From: UKL13-2 sp040379385
GTDB lineage: Bacteria; Pseudomonadota; Gammaproteobacteria; Burkholderiales; Usitatibacteraceae
Reading direction: 5' to 3'
NCBI GenBank assembly: GCA_040379385.1
Contig: JBEILF010000078.1
Coordinates: 1 to 11,762, forward strand
Length of the DNA stretch: 11,762 bases
Below, piece by piece: positions 7,379 through 11,762 of this stretch. The position numbers and the translations under genes were made by a program. Under the pieces are notes generated by a model. The model did not search any database. It worked only from the letters and a program-made list of their open reading frames with translations, and was not told the DNA's origin. The first letter of the stretch is position 1, and every line of letters begins with the position of its first letter.

Positions 7379-8143
7379 CTAAATCGAATGGTCTGGCTTG
7401 CTGGAGACCGCCTGTTCGAGCCGGGTGATAGAGGCACCCCAACGAATACCGGTCTCGCGCGCAAGCTGCTGACATTGCGCACGTAATCCGTCGATATCCA
7501 ACCTGATGGGCGAGCCAGCCGCAGCGAACGCAATCGCGTTTCCCTCGTCGTTGGCAGGCAGCGGCAACAGCCGTCCGGAAAACGCTTGCGAGAGGTTCTC
7601 TGTTTGTCTAGCGTAGCCCCGCGAGCGACCGAACAGATTCAGCGCCAGCAGACCCTGCTTGGATAGTCGCGCACGACAATCGCGATAAAACGCTTCGCTA
7701 CCGAGACCGCCAAATCGCGCGTTGTGGTCGTAACCATCCACCACTATCAAATCAAAGCGTTTGCGCGAATCCGCCATCCACTCAATGCCGTCAGAAATTT
7801 CGATCCGGATACGGCTTTCATCTTGCGGTAGCTTGAACATTTGTGAGGCCACCATCGGCACCGCGTGATTAATTTCCACAATCGTCTGATGACAATTGGG
7901 GCGATGGCGGTACAGAAACTTGGTCACGGATGCGGCACCCAGTCCAATTTGCAGCACCGTCCTCGGCCAATCGTTATCAGGCCTCAGTGCTAATGCCAGC
8001 ATCAACTCACGAGTGTACTCGAGCTCCAGCGACCACGGCCGCGCAATGCGCATAGCACCCTGTACCCATTCCGAGCCGAAATGGAGAAAGCGGACGCCAG
8101 CTTCGTCGGAGGTTTCAATACTATGTGAGGGAAGTTTAGGCAT
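7379..8143 (-). CDS. Spermidine synthase (SpeE)-like aminopropyltransferase-fold protein
   Basis: The protein is 254 aa. The N-terminal beta-rich part (VRFLHFGSEWVQGAMRI, about 17-33) is followed by a Rossmann domain. The SAM-binding loop reads LQIGLGAASVTKFL (64-77), where classical SpeE has GGGDGG. The ribose-binding acidic residue is E90 (VEIN), then SDGIEWM (117-123) and the active-site segment VVDGYDHNA (134-142), where D136 matches the catalytic aspartate position. The altered glycine loop means polyamine synthesis is not certain; many such SpeE paralogues are of unknown activity. The start is ATG 8143 with GGGAGA about 8 nt upstream; ATG 8167 in the same frame is an alternative. It is convergent with the TPR-glycosyltransferase gene and divergent from metX. 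Decarboxylated SAM, the donor of the family, comes from methionine, which fits the neighbourhood but proves nothing. Confidence 0.8.
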   Translation of the reverse strand: MPKLPSHSIETSDEAGVRFLHFGSEWVQGAMRIARPWSLELEYTRELMLALALRPDNDWPRTVLQIGLGAASVTKFLYRHRPNCHQTIVEINHAVPMVASQMFKLPQDESRIRIEISDGIEWMADSRKRFDLIVVDGYDHNARFGGLGSEAFYRDCRARLSKQGLLALNLFGRSRGYARQTENLSQAFSGRLLPLPANDEGNAIAFAAAGSPIRLDIDGLRAQCQQLARETGIRWGASITRLEQAVSSKPDHSI

Positions 8144-8345
8144 TCCCTGATTCTCCCACGCGCGCATGACCGTTGCCTTGCAAAATGCCGAGCTCGGCGG
8201 AAACAGTTCACAATTGACGGATGCCCGTCTGCGGCGTACCATTCCTCCTGCGCCGATTTGACGATCAGCTTGCGGGCGCGGCTCTGAGGCTTTGCCGAAG
8301 AGAACCAATAAATACGGCTAAAGCGGCTGTTTCGAATTGCCACAG

Positions 8346-8400
8346 AACTCGAAAGCCCGATAGCCGAAGCTGCCGGGCTTTTTTGTTTTTTAATCGAGTT
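8346..8400 (+). promoter_or_regulatory. Terminator-like hairpin nested in a longer stem in the metX leader
   Basis: AAGCCCG (8353-8359) pairs with CGGGCTT (8374-8380), with an inner AGC-CGAA-GCT, followed by TTTTGTTTTTT: a good intrinsic terminator for plus-strand transcripts. An outer pair, AACTCGA (8346-8352) with TCGAGTT (8394-8400), encloses hairpin and T-run. The metX start codon is only 10 nt further on. A metX promoter must therefore either lie upstream, so that transcripts pass the terminator (attenuation), or give an almost leaderless mRNA. On the minus strand no T-run follows, so it does not serve the divergent gene. It matches no riboswitch class I can recall (SAM-II and SAH consensus not seen). 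Confidence 0.6.
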
Positions 8401-8409
8401 TGTTTGGAT

Positions 8410-9522
8410 ATGTTCGCTAAACCGCAGTTTGCACATTTCGATACCCCGCTCGCCCTAGCGAGTGGCGCGGTGCTGCCAGCGTACGATCTGGCCTACGAGA
8501 CTTACGGCCAACTCAACGAAACACGCGGCAATGCCATTCTAATTTGCCACGCATTAAACGCGTCGCACCACATCGCCGGCACTTACGAGAATGAGCCGGA
8601 CAACCTCGGTTGGTGGGACAACATGGTCGGCCCCGGCAAACCGGTTGATACGGATCGTTTTTTTGTCATTGGCGTGAACAACCTCGGCTCTTGTTTTGGC
8701 TCCAGCGGCCCGACAACAATCAATCCCGCGACCGGCAAAAAGTGGGGTGCAGATTTTCCGTTGGTCACCGTCGAAGATTGGGTGGATTCCCACGCAAGAT
8801 TGCTCGACTATCTCGGCATCTCAACACTCGCCGCCGTGATGGGTGGCTCGTTGGGCGGCATGCAGGCATTGGCTTGGGCAAGTCGTTATCCGGCTCGTGT
8901 GAAAAACGCACTGGTCATTGCTGCGGCACCAAACCTGTCTGCACAAAACATTGCGTTTAACGAAGTCGCGCGGCAAGCCATCATGAGTGACCCGGCTTTT
9001 CATGCGGGCGCGTTTGCTGAACACAACACCGTGCCAAAGGATGGATTGACGGTCGCGCGGATGATCGGCCACATCACTTACATCTCTGATGACCAAATGG
9101 AAGCCAAATTTGGCCGCGGACTGCGTGAGGGGCTGAAGTTTTCATTCGCGCCGGAGTTTCAGATCGAGTCGTACTTGCGCTATCAAGGAGAAAAATTCTC
9201 CGGCTACTACGACGCCAACACCTATTTACGCGTCACCAAAGCGCTTGATTACTTTGACCCAGCACGCGACTTTGATGGCGACCTTGCGCGCGCATTGGGT
9301 AGCGTCACTGCACGTGTGTTGGTGATTTCGTTCACCACCGACTGGCGGTTTTCGCCTGCCCGTTCGCGTGAGATCGTTAAAGCACTTCTGGATAGCGACA
9401 AGGACGTGACTTACGCCGAAATCGAAGCGCCGCATGGCCACGATGCCTTCTTGCTCGATAACCCGCAGTATTTGTCCGTCGTACGCCACTACCTCAACCA
9501 CATCGAGGGGGCGGGGGCATGA
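8410..9522 (+). CDS. metX: Homoserine O-acyltransferase MetX
   Basis: The protein is 370 aa, an alpha/beta-hydrolase-fold enzyme of methionine biosynthesis that activates homoserine with an acyl group from acyl-CoA. The catalytic triad is visible: S147 in GGSLGG, D311 in TDWRFSP, and H344 in HGHDAFL. Family motifs CHALNASHH (early), GSCFGSSGP (middle) and ARMIGHITY (about two-thirds along) are present. The sequence resembles the betaproteobacterial group named succinyl-transferring (MetXS), but acetyl versus succinyl specificity cannot be settled by eye. The start is ATG 8410: MFAKPQFAHFDTPLALASG is the expected beginning, and the open frame back to 8221 runs through the terminator-like hairpin, so it is not coding. 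The ribosome site is weak (GGA 3 nt upstream of the ATG). Its TGA overlaps the metW start (ATGA), indicating an operon. Confidence 0.95.
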   Translation: MFAKPQFAHFDTPLALASGAVLPAYDLAYETYGQLNETRGNAILICHALNASHHIAGTYENEPDNLGWWDNMVGPGKPVDTDRFFVIGVNNLGSCFGSSGPTTINPATGKKWGADFPLVTVEDWVDSHARLLDYLGISTLAAVMGGSLGGMQALAWASRYPARVKNALVIAAAPNLSAQNIAFNEVARQAIMSDPAFHAGAFAEHNTVPKDGLTVARMIGHITYISDDQMEAKFGRGLREGLKFSFAPEFQIESYLRYQGEKFSGYYDANTYLRVTKALDYFDPARDFDGDLARALGSVTARVLVISFTTDWRFSPARSREIVKALLDSDKDVTYAEIEAPHGHDAFLLDNPQYLSVVRHYLNHIEGAGA

Positions 9523-10106
9523 TTACTCGCGCAGACTTTGACATCATCACTTCATGGGTGCCACCCAAGTCGCGCGTTCTCGACCTGGGCTGCGGTGACG
9601 GCTCGCTGCTGCGCTATTTGGCGGATAGCAAACAAGTGCGCGGCTACGGCATCGAAAACGATGAGCCTTCACTGATCAAATGCATCGACAACCGCGTCAA
9701 CGTCATCCAGACCAATCTGGAGTCCGGCATGAAAGAGATGGCCGACCACTCGTTTGATGTCGTCATCCTCTCACAGACACTGCAAGCCATCAAACATACC
9801 GAGGCGGTTGTGTCGGAAATGCTGCGCGTCGGACGCGGGGCAATCGTGACGTTTCCGAATTTCGGCTACTGGAAACATCGCCTGCAGATAGGCTTGGCGG
9901 GCAAGATGCCGGTGTCAGATGACCTACCGTACCAGTGGTACGACACACCTAACGTTCACCTCTTTACCATTCACGACTTTGAAGAGTTCTGTCGTCAGCG
10001 CGGTTATCGTATCAACAACCGTCGCGTACTTGCGGGGGATATCGAGGCGACGTTCCTGCCGAACCTTACCGGCACCTTGGCGCTTTACAAAATTTCTGCG
10101 GGATAG
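9519..10106 (+). CDS. metW: Methionine biosynthesis protein MetW (SAM-methyltransferase fold)
   Basis: The protein is 195 aa, full length for MetW. Motif I, VLDLGCGDGSLL (about 20-31), is a canonical SAM-binding loop. The acidic residue after strand 2 (GIEND, about 45-49), the VVILSQTLQAIKH segment and FPNFGYWKHRLQI are all characteristic of MetW. MetW is encoded with metX in many proteobacteria and is required alongside it for methionine synthesis in some; a methyltransferase reaction is not established. It overlaps metX by four bases (ATGA), with GAGGGGGCGGGGG directly upstream as ribosome site, so translation is probably coupled. No clear terminator follows; GGGTTCCC..GGGAATC (about 10128-10149) could form a weak stem without a T-run. 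Confidence 0.95.
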   Translation: MITRADFDIITSWVPPKSRVLDLGCGDGSLLRYLADSKQVRGYGIENDEPSLIKCIDNRVNVIQTNLESGMKEMADHSFDVVILSQTLQAIKHTEAVVSEMLRVGRGAIVTFPNFGYWKHRLQIGLAGKMPVSDDLPYQWYDTPNVHLFTIHDFEEFCRQRGYRINNRRVLAGDIEATFLPNLTGTLALYKISAG

Positions 10107-10329
10107 CCGCCAGTTATGTTTGTGGGTTCCCTGAATATCTTTGGGAATCAAGCGTGGGAATGTCTGCTTTGCGGTGGCGGGAACCTTCACTCTTGACCTG
10201 TAGCCGTTCTAGGATTTTCCCGAAAGCGGACGTGCCTTGCCGCCGCTGCGAACGATGAGTTGTGTCGTTATGGCCGCTCTTCAGCGCTTAGGGGTCTGAT
10301 GCTGGTTTTCATTGCGCTACCCTCACCCT

Positions 10330-10410
10330 GTCATCCCGGCGCAGGCCGGGATCCAGTTAAGTCTTCGCCAACTCTGAGAGAACTTGGGCCCCGGCCTGCG
10401 CCGGGGAGAC
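10330..10410. repeat. REP doublet in inverted orientation (REPIN-like, 81 bp)
   Basis: GTCATCCCGGCGCAGGCCGGGATCCAG (10330-10356) and the inverse of the same pattern (10384-10410) face each other across 27 bp. Each half is itself a hairpin (CCCGGC-GCAG-GCCGGG). This 'GTCATCCCGGCGCAGGCCGGGATCCAG' type of repeat is widespread between genes of proteobacteria. Here it occupies the 365-bp gap between metW and the first antitoxin gene; the remaining 10107-10329 and 10411-10471 hold nothing I recognise. Confidence 0.75.
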
Positions 10411-10471
10411 ACTTGTTTATCAACCGTCTCCACCTCGAGCATCCGCCGGTATTGGCCGTTACTTCCAGCGT

Positions 10472-10777
10472 TCAATGGGGAACGGCCTGCGCGCCAAGTC
10501 GAACACCAAGTGCCGCGCAGACGCGACTAACGGTATCGAAACGCGGCTGTGCATTCGGGCGTAACGCCTTGTAGAGTGCTTCGCGAGTGAGGCCCGAGGC
10601 CTTGGCGATTTCACTCATGCCTCGCGCACGCGCAATGTCCCCCAGCGCGGCGGCCAGCATTGCGGGATCACCTTCTTCAATCATTGCGGTCAGATACTCT
10701 GCTACCGCCTCTTCGCTGTCGAGGTACTCCGCCGCATCAAATACGGGTAGATCTGTTGGTCGAATTTTCTTAGTCAT
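10472..10777 (-). CDS. Antitoxin of a type II module (HI1420/HigA-like HTH family)
   Basis: The protein is 101 aa. It resembles the addiction-module antidote family of Haemophilus HI1420: an N-terminal segment (TDLPVFDAAEYLDSEEAVAE) that contacts the toxin, then a Cro/C1-type helix-turn-helix at about 40-95 with GMSEIAKASGLTREALYKAL and FDTVSRVCAALGVRL. It should bind and neutralise its partner and repress the operon. The start ATG 10777 lies 2 nt past the toxin stop position (10780), with GAGGA about 6-7 nt upstream, the usual toxin-first order of this family. The gene is full length with no defect visible, whereas the toxin ahead of it is frameshifted. Confidence 0.88.
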   Translation of the reverse strand: MTKKIRPTDLPVFDAAEYLDSEEAVAEYLTAMIEEGDPAMLAAALGDIARARGMSEIAKASGLTREALYKALRPNAQPRFDTVSRVCAALGVRLGAQAVPH

Positions 10778-10779
10778 CG

Positions 10780-11068
10780 TTAATCCTCGATTTGCGCCGC
10801 CAGTTTGACGGCTTTAGCAATATCCTTGGCCTGCGTGGACTTATCACCTCCACCCAGCATCACAATCAACAACCGACCGCGTTTGACGTAATACAAGCGC
10901 CAGCCTGAACCCTCGCATTTCATATACGCCCGATTCAACCGACTTTACGTCCCCCAAATTACCCAGCTGCGCTTTTCTCAATCGCGCAGCCAGACGTGCA
11001 CGCGTCACTCCGTCGCGAAGACTTAAAAACCAAGCGTCAAATTCCTTCGTTCGCCGAACGGTAAACAT
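10780..11068 (-). pseudogene. Frameshifted RelE/ParE-type toxin (HI1419-like)
   Basis: Frame one begins at ATG 11068, MFTVRRTKEFDAWFLSLRDG, and runs well to GVYEMR (residue 52, near 10913). It then reads unrelated residues to a TGA at 10844-10846. The expected continuation is present in a different frame from 10914: EGSGWRLYYVKRGRLLIVML, then GGGDKSTQAKDIAKAV, ending QIED and TAA at 10780-10782. The two parts give 52 + 44 residues, a little short of the roughly 98-100 aa of the family. A deletion of about 8 bases at 10910-10915 would explain both the frameshift and the missing residues; that size is my inference. The C-terminal half, with the RLYYV strand and catalytic-site region of RelE-fold toxins, is not translated, so the toxin should be inactive. 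Confidence 0.85.
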
Positions 11069-11072
11069 TATT

Positions 11073-11101
11073 TTTGTAATCGACCGATTACAATAAATCA
11101 A
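11073..11101 (-). promoter_or_regulatory. Promoter and palindromic operator of the first toxin-antitoxin module
   Basis: Read on the minus strand, TTGATT (11101-11096) and TACAAA (11078-11073) are separated by 17 nt, each four of six to the sigma-70 consensus. A 20-bp palindrome, TTGTAATCG-GT-CGATTACAA (11093-11074), covers most of the spacer and the -10 box. It would place a bound dimer over RNA polymerase's site, as expected for autorepression by the HTH antitoxin. The implied transcription start falls at or next to the ATG (11068), so the mRNA may be leaderless; no Shine-Dalgarno is visible. Confidence 0.55.
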
Positions 11102-11171
11102 GTAAGAGGGCCAAACCCGCTGAAATTGGAGCACGTCCGGGAAGGGCAGCTTGTGGCCGATTTCGATAGCA

Positions 11172-11453
11172 CTACGCTGCGATCTTACGCAGAATTGCTG
11201 GATGCTTGGTGGCGACCTTCAGCAGCATTCTCGCCGCGCCCGTGGGCTCACGCCGACCTTGTTCCCAGTCCTGCAATGTTCGCGGCGAGACGCCAAGTAA
11301 TTCGGCGAACTCAACTTGCGACAGTCCCATCTGATGACGGGCCACCGCTGCGGCCGGGAGTTCAACCTTGGTGACGCGCGATGCCTCGCCTCGGTGCATC
11401 TGGCGCACTGATTCCAGCAAATCTTTCTGGAAATTCTTCATGTCATTTGGCAT
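11172..11453 (-). CDS. XRE-family HTH antitoxin/transcriptional regulator of a second TA module
   Basis: The protein is 93 aa. The helix-turn-helix is at about residues 38-80: ARHQMGLSQVEFAELLGVSP (helices 1-2), RTLQDWEQGRREPTGAARML (recognition helix and beyond). This WEQGRR-P-GPA-type signature is typical of HigA/NadS-like antitoxins paired with RelE-like HigB toxins. The N-terminal part (MKNFQKDLLESVRQMHRGE) is the usual helical tail. The start ATG 11453 has AGGAG (11465-11461) 7 nt upstream and overlaps the end of the toxin frame (TGA 11445-11443), so the two are translationally coupled. The gene is intact, while the toxin ahead carries an early stop. It ends about 104 bp before the start of the first module's toxin, so the modules are tandem. 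Confidence 0.88.
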   Translation of the reverse strand: MPNDMKNFQKDLLESVRQMHRGEASRVTKVELPAAAVARHQMGLSQVEFAELLGVSPRTLQDWEQGRREPTGAARMLLKVATKHPAILRKIAA

Positions 11454-11757
11454 TTTCTATCTCCTGTCTTAGCTGCGCAAAAAATGCTGCCGGTAAGTTA
11501 TCAAACTTGGCTTTCGTATAGACAATCAGGAGCCAAAGCTTAGTCTCGGTCGGATTGAAGTAGATGACGCGGACACCGCCGCGCTTACCTTGGCCCGCAC
11601 GTGACCATCGCACTTTCCGGCACCCGCCAGACCCTGGTATTAGCGCCCCTGCACTCGGGTTTAGCGCGATTCAAGTGATGAACTCAAGCCGCTCTTCCTC
11701 GCTCCAAATTTCGTCGGCGTAGCGCTTAAAGATTGCGGTCTCGGCAACGGTTCGCAT
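11443..11757 (-). pseudogene. RelE/HigB-type toxin with one in-frame TGA at a tryptophan position
   Basis: The frame spans 105 codons from ATG 11757 to TGA 11445-11443 and is open except for codon 29 (TGA, 11673-11671). The first part is MRTVAETAIFKRYADEIWSE then EERLEFIT. After the stop it continues IALNPSAGALIPGSGGCRKV, RWSRAGQGKRGGVRVIYFNP and LWLLIVYTKAKFDNLPAAFF. These are the conserved blocks of this RelE-like toxin family (GSGG-RK-RW, GKRGGVRVIYF, LPAAF). In relatives I recall, the position reads -WIA-, so TGG to TGA is the simplest change. Everything downstream keeps frame and conserved residues, suggesting a recent loss. Only 5 bases of window remain upstream, so the promoter is not seen. 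Confidence 0.85.
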
Positions 11758-11762
11758 TTGCA

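Noticed and set aside
8318..8348. TTTCGAATT segment upstream of metX resembling a tRNA T-arm
   Set aside because: The flanking bases do not give a 5-bp stem with a 7-base loop, and no acceptor, D or anticodon stems can be laid out around it.
8221..8409. Extension of the metX frame upstream to 8221
   Set aside because: It runs through the terminator-like hairpin and T-run, and MetX proteins normally begin close to the FDTPLALASG segment.
11671..11673. TGA in the second toxin as selenocysteine or recoded tryptophan
   Set aside because: The expected residue is a plain tryptophan, other tryptophans in the same frame use TGG, TGA is a normal stop in neighbouring genes, and no SECIS-like stem is apparent just downstream.
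1..11762. CRISPR array or rRNA gene
   Set aside because: No regularly spaced short direct repeats and no recognisable rRNA segments were seen on either strand.

Overview
The window looks like chromosomal DNA of a moderately GC-rich proteobacterium, most likely a betaproteobacterium. The evidence is the metX-metW overlap with a MetX resembling the Ralstonia/Bordetella type, an Omp85-type outer-membrane protein with a C-terminal phenylalanine, a TPR/O-GlcNAc-transferase-like enzyme, and REP-like CCCGGC..GCCGGG hairpins. This is inferred from protein resemblance only; no search was run.

Layout. Positions 1-331 hold a 187-bp inverted-repeat-bounded element just beyond the 3' end of a minus-strand exported methyltransferase-like gene (332-1177). 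A 558-bp gap follows with no confident gene, only a broken minus-strand reading frame carrying two CxxCH motifs. At 1736-2125 is a UspA-like gene with a strong ribosome binding site whose C-terminal ATP-binding part is lost; it is followed by an Omp85/surface-antigen barrel protein (2181-3812). A second, longer copy of the element (253 bp, 3984-4236) lies downstream. Next come a minus-strand HD-domain nucleotidase-like gene (4328-4915), a 45-bp minimal copy of the same element (4986-5030), and a plus-strand protein of eight TPRs plus a glycosyltransferase-41 domain (5152-7260). A SpeE-like gene (7379-8143, minus) is divergent from metX-metW (8410-10106). Upstream of metX is an intrinsic-terminator-like hairpin nested in a longer stem, resembling an attenuator.

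The right end (10330-11762) is an accessory patch: a REP doublet, then two tandem minus-strand type II toxin-antitoxin modules. In both, the antitoxin is intact and the RelE/ParE-type toxin is broken. One toxin carries a frameshift, best explained by a short deletion; the other has one in-frame TGA where a tryptophan is expected. A 20-bp palindrome at the promoter of the first module fits an autoregulatory operator.

How the genes work together: metX and metW form a methionine-biosynthesis operon, and the divergent aminopropyltransferase-like gene may use a methionine-derived substrate. The other genes look like independent single-gene units. I see no new multi-gene system. The most interesting signals are the nested size series of the inverted-repeat element, the parallel loss of both toxins, and the metX leader.
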